A DNA stretch of 64,000 bases from Stentor coeruleus. Taxonomy: Eukaryota > Ciliophora > Heterotrichea > Heterotrichida > Stentoridae. Of this stretch, positions 9,832 to 18,955 are shown piece after piece. The position numbers and the translations under genes are program-made. Under the pieces are notes generated by a model. The model was not told the DNA's origin. It made no database searches and saw only the letters and a list, made by a program, of their open reading frames with translations. Positions within the stretch are counted from its first letter, which is position 1, and each line of letters starts with the position of its first letter. The stretch is from the NCBI GenBank assembly GCA_001970955.1, contig MPUH01000041.1:78198-142197 (forward strand), written 5' to 3'.

Positions 9832-10590
9832 ATGGATTTAATAACAAAATCGAATTTCAGCACTAGAAAAGCACAAAGCACATCACGTAATATTAAAATA
9901 TCCCCACCAAGATTCCAAAAACTTCCTCAGAGCCCAAGAAGATTCAAACTTCTCTCACCGAGAATTGAAAAAAGATCAAAACAGTCTATAAGATCAGTTT
10001 CCCCTAACATCAAAAATAAAGAACAAGAAAATTTGTCCCTTCCTCCAACTTTCAGCCCTAAACTTCACAATCATATTTTTATATTACAACCTGACTCACC
10101 TTATGATCTTAAAAGCAAAAATATGCAAAGAATAGAAACAGATTTAAAGAAACTGCTTTACAGGCAGGAATTACAAAAAGAAGAAGTATTCGGCAAAATT
10201 GCTGACTTAAGGAAAAACTGTGGTGATTTAGCTACAACTATATCTTTGCAGACAAGAATCCGTCAAAACCAATTACGAGAGTTGTCATCAGATAAAAAAA
10301 TTTCCCATAAAAAACGAGCTGCTTTTTTCCGCCTAGTGAAATCAGGTGATTTAATTGAGATACAAGGTCTGCTTACATTGTTCCCTGAACTAATAAAAGA
10401 TATCGATTCTACAGGACAAACAGCTCTACACTGGGCAGCAAGAAGATATGATAAAAAGATGTATAATAATTTAATTGAATATGGAGCTGATCCTAAAGCT
10501 CAAGATATCGCTGGAAGGACACCTGAGAGTATTTTACATAGAAAATCTACTAATACAACTTTTTTCAAGGTAGGGTATAAGCAATTATAA
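9832..10590 (+). CDS. Short ankyrin-repeat protein
   Basis: The N-terminal 100 residues are basic and Ser/Pro-rich (SPRRFKLLSPR), followed by a helical segment. Two ankyrin repeats lie at about residues 160-240. The clearest is DSTGQTALHWAARRYDKKMY followed by LIEYGADPKAQDIAGRTPES, with the TALHWAA and GADP hallmarks. The repeat preceding it (FFRLVKSGDLIEIQGLL) is partial. Ankyrin repeats bind proteins; the target is unknown. The single N at 10602 lies 12 bp past the stop, so the 3' flank is uncertain. It converges on the LRR-ankyrin gene, 94 bp away. Confidence 0.7.
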   Translation: MDLITKSNFSTRKAQSTSRNIKISPPRFQKLPQSPRRFKLLSPRIEKRSKQSIRSVSPNIKNKEQENLSLPPTFSPKLHNHIFILQPDSPYDLKSKNMQRIETDLKKLLYRQELQKEEVFGKIADLRKNCGDLATTISLQTRIRQNQLRELSSDKKISHKKRAAFFRLVKSGDLIEIQGLLTLFPELIKDIDSTGQTALHWAARRYDKKMYNNLIEYGADPKAQDIAGRTPESILHRKSTNTTFFKVGYKQL

Positions 10591-10684
10591 GATTTTTAAT
10601 ANCAAGATTTCTATAAATAATTCATGAAAAAAACTTATACTTAAATATAAAATCATAGCAAAATTCTTAATCCATACACAATCT

Positions 10685-12403
10685 TTATATTATATTATCT
10701 ACCATATCACTATTTTTATCTTTAGAAAAACTCAAAAGGTACAAAGCATCAGCTCCTACTATTGTATCCTTATCTCTACTTGCCAATTGGGCAATTTCAC
10801 TATATTTATTCCCCATATACAAATTATACAAATTCTGATATCTCAAAAACAAAGGTGAACTGGTGCTTATCGCTATATTCTTACTTATCCCTTTAGCATT
10901 ATCCAATTCTTTTTCTATATTATCTTTAACATATAAATGCCTCTGAACTCTTTCTAATCTTAGCAGGTATTTAAAAATTGCTACATTTCCTTTGCAAGTA
11001 TCTTTTGGGACTTTTCCTTCTAGGTTTTTTGTGTTTACTCTCGCTCCAGCATTAACAAGTATTTCAACAGATTTGAAATGATTTGAATGTGATGCTAGGT
11101 GTAAAGGTACCCAATCTAAACTTCCACCTTTTATATTGACGTCAAATAATTCTTTTTTGTTAAGTTTTAAGATAGCATTTTGGTTGATTATCCATTTTAA
11201 AGCGCAGGAAAATCCTTTTCGAGCTGCAATATGTAGTGGGGCCCAGTTTTCATGATTGTATACATTAACTTTTGGATTTCGACTCATTATAAGTTCTGCA
11301 ATCCTTTTGCATTTGAATTTCTGTTTACCGAATATCCCCATAAGTATATGAAGTGGTGTATTTCCTTCTGCATCTATCATATTAACATCAATACCAGAAG
11401 TTGTCAGAAGCTCAACAAGCCAAATCTCACATTTGTATACTGCTATATGTAAGACTGACCCATAATTTCCTGCTCCATATTTAAAGCTCGCCCCAGCATC
11501 AATAAGCATTTTACATATAGATATTTTATCCTGCTTTATAGATATCATTAAAGGCGAGTACCCATCTCGGTCAAAGCTATTTAAATCCACACCTCCCTCA
11601 ATTAATCCTTTAATAACCCCAATATCCCCTCTATTAATCGCTCTATACAATATATCAGGATGATCATGACACTTATTAAACATCTTCAAAAACTCCAAAA
11701 ACGTCATATACTCCGTCACAATCGGTAAAGGTAAAACCTTAACTAAATCTTTAAAAGTTAAAACAGGGTTCGTATAATCAAACCATTCCAAGCCTAATTC
11801 TTTTAAATTCCCCGAAATCAATCCAGTAGGTATCTCATAAAAATGGTTATTTTGTATATAAACTTCAATTAATCTTTTAAGCTTTAACATCGTCACCGGG
11901 ATATGAGAAATCTGATTATATGAAACACTTAAGTTCTTAAGTTTCCTAAGTTTGTATATAATATCCGGTAGGGTAAATAAAGAATTCTTTGTAACACTTA
12001 ATACAGTCAATGAAGGGAGTTGAAAAAGTCCTAAAGGTAAAGCTGTCAAATGATTATTATCAAGTCTTAGTTCACGTAAATTCCATAAATATCCAATTTC
12101 ATCAGTGAGCATTTCTAAATGATTGCTCCTTAAATCAAGTACTTTTAAATTAACAAGCTTGAATAATATTGAATGCTCTATTGAAGTAAGACTATTACCT
12201 CTTAAATCAACTAGGGTAATATTATTGCCTTCTTGAAAAAGATTCTTAGGAACACTTGTAAGTTCTAAATCTTTACATATAAGTTCCCCACTAGAATTAG
12301 GTTTGAACATTGTAATTTTATTATAAAATATTTGAAAAACTTTAAATTGCTTGTTTAAGTTATAAAGAAATACTCGGGAATCTTTGATATCTTCTTCAGT
12401 CAT
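10685..12403 (-). CDS. LRR plus ankyrin-repeat protein
   Basis: Leucine-rich repeats occupy about residues 45-215, with LxxLxLxxNxL units such as LKVLDLRSNHLEML, LRELRLDNNHLTALP and LKNLSVSYNQISHIP. About six ankyrin repeats follow at 250-490: DRDGYSPLMISIKQDK, EGNTPLHILMG, NWAPLHIAARKGF and DWVPLHLASHSNH. Both modules mediate protein binding and no catalytic domain is present. The combination occurs in protist and animal scaffold proteins; the function here is unknown. The reading frame stays open upstream of the ATG to about 12735, encoding a Lys/Ser/Pro-rich sequence (LKPKSPKPNFPHK). That extension has no in-frame ATG, so it is either an unresolved spliced 5' part or the C-rich flank seen elsewhere. 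Confidence 0.8.
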   Translation of the reverse strand: MTEEDIKDSRVFLYNLNKQFKVFQIFYNKITMFKPNSSGELICKDLELTSVPKNLFQEGNNITLVDLRGNSLTSIEHSILFKLVNLKVLDLRSNHLEMLTDEIGYLWNLRELRLDNNHLTALPLGLFQLPSLTVLSVTKNSLFTLPDIIYKLRKLKNLSVSYNQISHIPVTMLKLKRLIEVYIQNNHFYEIPTGLISGNLKELGLEWFDYTNPVLTFKDLVKVLPLPIVTEYMTFLEFLKMFNKCHDHPDILYRAINRGDIGVIKGLIEGGVDLNSFDRDGYSPLMISIKQDKISICKMLIDAGASFKYGAGNYGSVLHIAVYKCEIWLVELLTTSGIDVNMIDAEGNTPLHILMGIFGKQKFKCKRIAELIMSRNPKVNVYNHENWAPLHIAARKGFSCALKWIINQNAILKLNKKELFDVNIKGGSLDWVPLHLASHSNHFKSVEILVNAGARVNTKNLEGKVPKDTCKGNVAIFKYLLRLERVQRHLYVKDNIEKELDNAKGISKNIAISTSSPLFLRYQNLYNLYMGNKYSEIAQLASRDKDTIVGADALYLLSFSKDKNSDMVDNII

Positions 12404-13575
12404 AGATAAACTTTTTTTATTGGATTTTAGTATTGGTGAAGGGTCTCTGTCTTTTTTTATAGGCTTTGGGCTGTAATATAAAAGGTTGACACAGATTTTT
12501 GGAATTTTGGATTTGGAAGTTTGGAAAATATGTGGGGATTTAGAAGGAAAGTGCAGAATCTCTTTATGTGGAGAAGTATTTGTGTTGACTTTATGAGGAA
12601 AATTTGGTTTTGGAGATTTAGGTTTAAGGGAAGGCTTTGGGGTAAGTAGATAAAAGCATATATTTGACTGAGATTTGACTGTTTTTATGATAAATATTGG
12701 GAATTTAAAGAATAGATTATTGGAGATAAGGGCTTAACTTTAGATGAAATTTTGACGTTGTTGACTGTTTGAAACTTTTTATATAAATCACTGTGATTTT
12801 TAGTTTTTGGTCAGATAACATTTTTAATGAGAAAGGCAGGCTTTAAGAAAATAGGTTTTGGGAAGGTCTGGCTTTTATAGATAAAGAGAGGAAGGTTTAA
12901 GTATAAAATAAGGATTTTAATGATTAAAAGGAAGCTATAAAGTTATGGTTTTGGATAGGATAGATTAGAAGAATGATTTGTGTTGGAATTTATAATGGGT
13001 ATTGAACTATAAATAATCAAAACTTATATAAATTTGTAAAATATATGTTAAAACTAATAAGTGGATAGAAAAATGATTGAGTAATTTTAATGTTTACTTT
13101 CAAAAAATGTCATAATTATATTATGATAGTTGGCATAGGACAATCGATTATTTCCACATTTAACTTAGCATCAGCAATGATAAAGATATTTGCTCAATAA
13201 GAATTTTTACTATGAAATTTATATTTTTCTCAAACATACTTTCATATAAAATTTATAATTCACTACCCAAATCCTATTAAGCTATCTTTAGTATTTATAA
13301 AAATCCTACACCTTAAAATTCCTTCAAAATCTTAACAATTATTTTACTCTTAAGCATTCCTTAAACTCTTAAAATGTTCCTATAAAACAATTATTCCATA
13401 TATCATTAGACAGAAACCATAATCTAAAATATAGACTCCTCCCATATCCTCCTAAAAATCCAAAAAAATTTAAACAAAAAATCTTTCACCTTCAATATAT
13501 TTTCAACCCTATAAAAATAACAAAAAAATTAAGTTAATTTTTGTGTTTACCAAGTTGACATTTTTAATTAAATTC
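12404..13575. other. Spacer with G-rich to C-rich switch
   Basis: Positions 12404-13000 are G-rich on the plus strand, which is the 5' flank of the minus-strand LRR gene. Positions 13200-13575 are C-rich, the 3' flank of the next minus-strand gene. The open minus-strand frame in the first part is discussed with the LRR gene. I find nothing else. Confidence 0.5.
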
Positions 13576-14127
13576 TTAGAATTTGAGAGTACCAATACTA
13601 CCCATAAGAGCTACTTTGAAAAACTTATGTGGGGTTTTTCCGCTTGAGGACTTACGTTCGCGTTTAAAAGGAAAGTTAAAGTTCCAGCCTCCACTTCGAC
13701 TACTATCACTAGCAGCTTCAAATTCTGGCTGAAGGTTCCTTTTTATATGTTCTTCATCTTCGGTGTCTTCAATAAAACTAGGCTTTTCTGACAAAAGCCA
13801 ATAAGTAGACTGCGTAAATTGTGACATATTGTCTTCTGGTACGGTTTTCACCGAGTTGATTTTTTTTAACGTATCTTGCAAATCCTTGATTTTTCTTTTG
13901 AGTTTGAGATTTTCTGAATAAATTGACCCGAAATCGGGATTTTGAGCCTTTTGTGGGGTTAGGAAGTTTGAATTGTTGCCTTTTGTTAGAGGTGGCCATT
14001 GATGCTTTTGGGTATCTTGTATGGATGCATTGGGGATCGATGATATATCCTGAATACACGAATCATTAAACATTGACGAGTTAAACCCGCTTGTTTCAAG
14101 AGAGTTGTTCGAATTGAAATAATACAT
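13576..14127 (-). CDS. Unrecognised protein with short coiled coil
   Basis: I do not recognise this 183-residue protein. It begins with an Asn/Ser-rich region (MYYFNSNNSLETSGF), has one short coiled coil at about residues 70-95 (ENLKLKRKIKDLQDTLKKI), then an acidic stretch (FIEDTEDEEHIKR) and a basic Ser-rich tail (FKRERKSSSGKTPHK). No membrane segment is visible. The ATG start has a normal AT-rich 5' flank, codon use resembles the neighbours, and there are no internal stops. I take it as real on those grounds. It diverges from the kinase gene at 14508. Confidence 0.6.
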   Translation of the reverse strand: MYYFNSNNSLETSGFNSSMFNDSCIQDISSIPNASIQDTQKHQWPPLTKGNNSNFLTPQKAQNPDFGSIYSENLKLKRKIKDLQDTLKKINSVKTVPEDNMSQFTQSTYWLLSEKPSFIEDTEDEEHIKRNLQPEFEAASDSSRSGGWNFNFPFKRERKSSSGKTPHKFFKVALMGSIGTLKF

Positions 14128-14507
14128 TTACACTATTTATAAGCATTCCTTGCTTAAAACAAAAATCATGGCAGTCAGTAGGATAAACATAAATTAAAGC
14201 CTGGAAACCTTTTTATCAAAGTAACCCTAATAAGAAGGTTTAGAGTTTCTATTCCTCTTTTATAATTAGTGATTTCTTCTTTCCTTTAATAAATTTCTAT
14301 AGTAATTCTTATGTGCTTTTTATATTAACTTTAAACTCTTGGAAGTATTTATAAATTTTCTTTAAAACATCGAATTTATTGACTTCCAGATTTTTTTCAT
14401 CAAGAAAATATCAAAGCAGTTCAAAATAATCATTTTTTTTTAAAGGAAAAACTAAATTCAAAAACTTAAGAAGTCTTATGAATTGAACGCTATAATTTAT
14501 AATAACG
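14128..14507. other. Divergent spacer
   Basis: This AT-rich spacer lies between two divergently transcribed genes and must hold both promoters. I see no distinctive motif. Confidence 0.4.
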
Positions 14508-15626
14508 ATGAGAGCAAATCTTATTATTGACAACAGAAAAAGAGGTCAGGCCCTTGTTCCTCAAAATAGGTCCAAAACAAGAGTTCAAATCAGAGAAGAA
14601 AAAAGTAAGTTTTCCTTATCACCAGAAGAAGAAAAGCTATACGGAGAGCGTTTCCCAGCAGGTTACAAAAAATTGAAAGTCCTAGGCCGAGGAGGCTGTG
14701 CTATAGTATGGCTCGCCGAAGACTCACTAACCGGCAAAAAAGTTGCCGTCAAACAAATCAGTCGTCTAAGCGGTTCAAATGCTGTAGACAGCTGTAAGCG
14801 TGAAATTCACTTCGGCAGTTTGCTTAATGAAATCGCTCATCCAGCTTTAAAAAGTATAGCCCGTCTCTTAGGTTCCAAATCTGACAAATCTGATCTTTGG
14901 GCATTATATGAAGTTGGAGGTCTAAGTTTAAGCAAAGCTCTTTATCATGTAAAAGGGGAATTTGTTAGAGGTGAACGTATTTATCTTATTGAACACCCTC
15001 CATTATATGAAGATTTCTCACACATTTCGACTTTAAGGTATTTCCTCAAAGAGCTTTTAGAAATAATCTCTGTGTTAAGTTCAATGAATATAGTCCATAG
15101 TGATTTGAAACCTGATAATATTCTTGTATCAGAAGGGAGATATGTAGGGATTAAGCTTATAGACTTTGGATCTGCATATCACTTTTTAGGAAATGGGTCT
15201 ATAAGTACTGCTACACCTGAGTATATGCCCCCTGAAAGTTTGGAAAAATCTCATACACCAGGTGATCATATTAAGGAATTAGCTTTGACATCTCAGCCAT
15301 GGTCTTTTGATATATGGTCTGTAGGTATGATATTATTGGAAATTATATCTGGGATACCTTTATGGATGTCTTTAAAATCTAGAGTGTTAAGACATGATAA
15401 ACTTATAACATGTAGAGGGTTACTAGCTGCCCAGGGTCGCGACCCTGGGGGAATTATGAGAGCCCAAATAGAGATTACTCGAGATGTTTCTGGTATTATA
15501 AAGAAAGTGTCCGCTTTTGATGTCCCAGACTCCCTTTGTGACCTTATAGAGAAAATGTTAAAATGGGACCCAATGAGGAGGATTTCTCCAGCACAAGCCC
15601 TTAATCATCAGTTTATGACTTTTTAA
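14508..15626 (+). CDS. Atypical Ser/Thr protein kinase (HSD catalytic loop)
   Basis: The kinase domain fills residues about 50-370. It has GRGGCAIVWLAED (Gly loop), VAVKQIS (ATP Lys), a catalytic loop reading VHSDLKPDNILV, DFGSAYHF, and PEYMPPESLE in place of the usual APE. The HRD arginine is replaced by Ser while the catalytic Asp, Lys and Asn remain. It should therefore be active, but not regulated through the usual HRD-Arg contact with a phosphorylated activation loop. Insertions sit around residues 135-170 and 275-320. The C-terminus has the standard helix (MLKWDPMRRISPAQALNHQF). I cannot assign a family; the long insertions suggest a protist-specific group. It is followed on the same strand by dihydrolipoyl dehydrogenase. 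Confidence 0.8.
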   Translation: MRANLIIDNRKRGQALVPQNRSKTRVQIREEKSKFSLSPEEEKLYGERFPAGYKKLKVLGRGGCAIVWLAEDSLTGKKVAVKQISRLSGSNAVDSCKREIHFGSLLNEIAHPALKSIARLLGSKSDKSDLWALYEVGGLSLSKALYHVKGEFVRGERIYLIEHPPLYEDFSHISTLRYFLKELLEIISVLSSMNIVHSDLKPDNILVSEGRYVGIKLIDFGSAYHFLGNGSISTATPEYMPPESLEKSHTPGDHIKELALTSQPWSFDIWSVGMILLEIISGIPLWMSLKSRVLRHDKLITCRGLLAAQGRDPGGIMRAQIEITRDVSGIIKKVSAFDVPDSLCDLIEKMLKWDPMRRISPAQALNHQFMTF

Positions 15627-15711
15627 TGTGTATTCTATATAAAAAACAATATACTTTCTTGACCTTGAATATGTTAATAGGAGAGTTTCTAGCCAAGTAA
15701 TGGCTATATAA

Positions 15712-17151
15712 ATGTTTAGGATACTACAGAAAAGACTCTTTGCCAGCTTTGAGTATGACCTAGCTATAGTTGGAGGAGGACCTGGAGGCTATGTGGCTGC
15801 GATAAAAGGTGCACAACTTGGACTAAAAACCGCTTGCATAGAAAAAAGAGGTACTTTAGGAGGAACTTGTCTTAATGTTGGGTGTATACCAGCTAAATCC
15901 TTGTTAAACTCATCTCACAAGTATATGGAAGCTTCAAAACACTTTAAAGACCATGGGATATTATTTGATAAACTATCTGTGAACCTTGATCAAATGATGA
16001 AAACCAAAGAATCTGCAGTCACAGGATTAACTAGAGGTATTGAAGGTTTGTTTAAGAAAAATGGTGTCAGCTACTTAAAAGGAACTGCAAGTTTCAAAGA
16101 CCCTCACACTTTGATGGTGAATAACTCAGAAGAAATCCGAGCGACGAATATCGTCATTGCCACAGGGTCTGAACCAAGTCCTTTACCAGGAGGGATACTT
16201 GAAATAGATGAAAAAAGGGTTTTATCTAGTACCGGGGCAATGGCTTTAAATGAGATTCCAAAAAGTATGACCGTTATTGGTGCTGGAGTTATAGGTCTTG
16301 AGCTAGGTAGTGTATATGCAAGACTTGGTACTGAAGTAACAGTAGTTGAATATTTACCCAGACTTGCTCCATTTTTAGATTTAGAAGTTGCTGTAAACTT
16401 ACAAAAAATCCTATCAAAACAAGGTATCAAATTCATCCTTGGAGCTAAAGTTGTTGGAGGTGCAGTTGGGGCTAGTTCAGTTTCGGTTAAGCTGGAACCT
16501 GCTAGTCCAGGAATAGAAATCCCAAGAACTTTACAATCTGATTATGTACTTGTTGCTATTGGTAGAAGACCTTTTACTCAAGGATTACATTTGGATTATA
16601 TTGATGTGACTAGGGATAAGATAGGTAGAGTTAATGTCAATGATCACTGTCAAACATTGAAACATGCTCATATTTATGCTATTGGAGATTGTGTTAGAGG
16701 ACCTATGCTAGCACATAAAGCTGAAGAAGAAGGTATATTTGTTGTGGAACATATGACAGGTCATGGTGGACACTTAAACTACGATGCAATCCCTTCAGTA
16801 ATCTACACCACTCCAGAAGTTGCTCAAGTCGGGAAAACTGAAGAGCAGCTCAAAGAAGCAAAAATCCCATACACTAAAGGCTCATTTCCCTTCTTAGCCA
16901 ATAGTAGAGCAAGGGCGAATCATGACACTGATGGCTTTGTAAAAATTCTAGCTCATAAAGATACCAACACGATTCTTGGAGCTCACATAATCGGCCCAAT
17001 GGCCGGTGAAATCATAATGGAACCAGTATTAGGTTTTGAATATGGAGCTTCAGCTGAAGATGTCGCAAGGACCTGCCATGCTCATCCAGGCTTTGGCGAA
17101 GCAATCAAAGAAGCTTGTCTAGCCACTTATGGAAAAACTATTAATTTTTAG
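15712..17151 (+). CDS. DLD: Dihydrolipoyl dehydrogenase, mitochondrial (E3)
   Basis: E3 is the FAD disulfide oxidoreductase shared by pyruvate, 2-oxoglutarate and branched-chain dehydrogenases and by the glycine cleavage system; it reoxidises dihydrolipoamide with NAD+. Visible are a basic, Phe/Leu-rich leader (MFRILQKRLFASFEYD) consistent with mitochondrial import, the FAD dinucleotide motif VGGGPGGYVAA, and the redox disulfide in GGTCLNVGCIPAKSLL. Also present are the NAD motif VIGAGVIGLELG, the second FAD motif HIYAIGDCV, and the C-terminal catalytic His-Glu pair in HAHPGFGEAIKEA. The usual Thr after HAHP is Gly here. The length of 479 matches the family. The stop lies only 13 bp before the ATG of the next gene. 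Confidence 0.97.
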   Translation: MFRILQKRLFASFEYDLAIVGGGPGGYVAAIKGAQLGLKTACIEKRGTLGGTCLNVGCIPAKSLLNSSHKYMEASKHFKDHGILFDKLSVNLDQMMKTKESAVTGLTRGIEGLFKKNGVSYLKGTASFKDPHTLMVNNSEEIRATNIVIATGSEPSPLPGGILEIDEKRVLSSTGAMALNEIPKSMTVIGAGVIGLELGSVYARLGTEVTVVEYLPRLAPFLDLEVAVNLQKILSKQGIKFILGAKVVGGAVGASSVSVKLEPASPGIEIPRTLQSDYVLVAIGRRPFTQGLHLDYIDVTRDKIGRVNVNDHCQTLKHAHIYAIGDCVRGPMLAHKAEEEGIFVVEHMTGHGGHLNYDAIPSVIYTTPEVAQVGKTEEQLKEAKIPYTKGSFPFLANSRARANHDTDGFVKILAHKDTNTILGAHIIGPMAGEIIMEPVLGFEYGASAEDVARTCHAHPGFGEAIKEACLATYGKTINF

Positions 17152-17164
17152 ATTAGTAATTATC

Positions 17165-17641
17165 ATGTCACAAACCTCAAGAATCATCCAAGAGCGAGTG
17201 GTTTCTGTACCAAAGCATCTTTTAAAGTACAGAGATGAAATTTCTCCTTATGGAAAAGCTTATAAGCTTAAAAGTGCTATGGGGAATCGAATACTTTTAA
17301 ATGACAAAAAGTCCAAATCACAATTGAGTCGTGGGCAGACTATGATAGAAAGAAAAAATGAGGAATATGAAGATTTGATTAAAGTTGAGAGGAATTATGT
17401 TAGGGAATTGATAAAATCCCCTATAAAAACTAGTGCTAAGCCATCGCTTGTGGGTAGTGGGATTAAGATGCCTAATCACACTAAAGGGAAGATTACTAGG
17501 AATAGGTTTGAAAGCTTGACGACATGTGATTTTATTAATTGCACACCGATTAAGAAGAGGAGTTTGGAGATGAGAAGGTCGAAATTTGCTTTAACCCCTG
17601 AAATCCTTAATAAAAACAATAATATGTGTAAGAAGTATTGA
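17165..17641 (+). CDS. Unrecognised small basic protein
   Basis: The frame opens at 17129 inside the dihydrolipoyl dehydrogenase gene, but the ATG at 17165 (MSQTSRIIQERVVS), 13 bp past that gene's stop, is the more likely start; it gives 158 residues. The protein is basic and Ser/Lys-rich, with one helical stretch (MIERKNEEYEDLIKVERNYV) and a Thr/Cys motif near the end (LTTCDFINCTPIKKR). There is no membrane segment or known domain. It ends in TGA, which shows that TGA is a stop in this genome. The very short spacing to the upstream gene is notable. Confidence 0.6.
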   Translation: MSQTSRIIQERVVSVPKHLLKYRDEISPYGKAYKLKSAMGNRILLNDKKSKSQLSRGQTMIERKNEEYEDLIKVERNYVRELIKSPIKTSAKPSLVGSGIKMPNHTKGKITRNRFESLTTCDFINCTPIKKRSLEMRRSKFALTPEILNKNNNMCKKY

Positions 17642-18025
17642 TATTGAATATGGGGAGATATGCTAGGTTTTGGTTGATAGGATTGATTTTTGTTGGCTGC
17701 CTAGGGGCAAAGTTGAAAAAGTTATGAAATTTTAGATCGGCTTGCAATTTTTATAGGGAATTGTGACTAAAATCAAGCTATTTATTTTAGATTGTTGTAT
17801 TGTTTTATTTTTACTTTGGATTTTATGACCAACACCAAGAATTATGATTTTTTAAAGCAACTAAAGATATTTCTATACAATTCAACAACCTTTAGTATCA
17901 TATGCCTTCTTTCTTATCTCTAACACAAATTCCTTAATACTCATCAGTTTTTTTCTTATAAATCCAACAAAAGTTGTATCTGATATCCCTAATAAACCCA
18001 CTATTCTATATATAAAATTATCTTA
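17642..18025. other. Convergent spacer, G-rich then C-rich
   Basis: Positions 17642-17800 are G-rich and 17820-18025 C-rich on the plus strand. This is the clearest example of the 3'-flank skew, with two genes converging on the switch point. There is no open frame of note. Confidence 0.5.
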
Positions 18026-18955
18026 TTAATATGCTTTACTCGTTATTCCAGGAATATGACTTTTTCTCTGTAATCCTCCTGAGCTCCTACATTTATTAAG
18101 TCCACCTAAGACCATCCCTATAGACTTTCTCAATATCTTAGTCTTATCTTTATCACAAACTATATCAGGAGATGATAGCAAACTGTCTAAACTAAAAACA
18201 TCAAAAGAAGTATTAACTGGCTTTACCTGTCTTGATTTATACCCTATATTTTTAGGCTTATATGTGCTATTAAAACTGTGCATTTCAGGGATTGTCTCAA
18301 GATCAGTAGACTCTTCAGTTATTAAACTTTGGCTTTTAAAACATTTTTGAGTAAGTATCCGTTTTTCTCTTTGCAATTGTTTAATTTCATGAGATTTTTC
18401 GTCTAATAGGGCTCGGAGTTTATGGTTTTCATTTTCGATGTTGAGGATTTTGATTGAAGTTTTTTCAGTACTTTCTTCGATATCTTTTGTTTTTCTGTCC
18501 ATTTCTTCACGGATTTTGAGCTGGTCTAGTTTTTTTGGAAGTTTCATGCATTGCAGTCGGGTTTGGAGTTTTTGAATACTATTTTTGTTTGTGAGTTGAT
18601 TGAGGTCAAGCTCTTCGATTTTCCATTTTAGATCTTCAGTTTTGACTATTAGTTCGTTTCTGGTTTTGATACAAGTCCTCACTTCAGACTCTTTGCTTTG
18701 GATGCTTTTTTCCAGCTTGTTATTCATAATTTCAATCTGGAATTCATCAAGAATATTAAAATCAGCCTTAAACTTCAATAGCTTCTTTATATTATCCCTA
18801 ATATCAGTAAGAATCTCTTCGGGACTTAAAGCGTTAACATCAGGAATTGGCTCATGAGCAAAAAAGTCATCAACAACAATAGTTTCATATGAGTAAATAC
18901 ACCGATACACTTCCTTAAGATAAGATACAAGAGCTCGGTTGTTCTGTTCGTCCAT
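18026..18955 (-). CDS. Unrecognised coiled-coil protein
   Basis: I do not recognise this 309-residue protein. Residues about 1-45 look folded (YLKEVYRCIYSYETIVVDD). About 60-215 are a nearly continuous coiled coil, broken at PKKLDQLKIREE. The C-terminal 90 residues are Ser-rich and basic with no predicted coil (SLDSLLSSPDIV, GGLQRKSHIPGIT). The architecture suits a structural or scaffold protein. The frame is intact and the ATG at 18955 is followed by a normal composition. Confidence 0.65.
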   Translation of the reverse strand: MDEQNNRALVSYLKEVYRCIYSYETIVVDDFFAHEPIPDVNALSPEEILTDIRDNIKKLLKFKADFNILDEFQIEIMNNKLEKSIQSKESEVRTCIKTRNELIVKTEDLKWKIEELDLNQLTNKNSIQKLQTRLQCMKLPKKLDQLKIREEMDRKTKDIEESTEKTSIKILNIENENHKLRALLDEKSHEIKQLQREKRILTQKCFKSQSLITEESTDLETIPEMHSFNSTYKPKNIGYKSRQVKPVNTSFDVFSLDSLLSSPDIVCDKDKTKILRKSIGMVLGGLNKCRSSGGLQRKSHIPGITSKAY

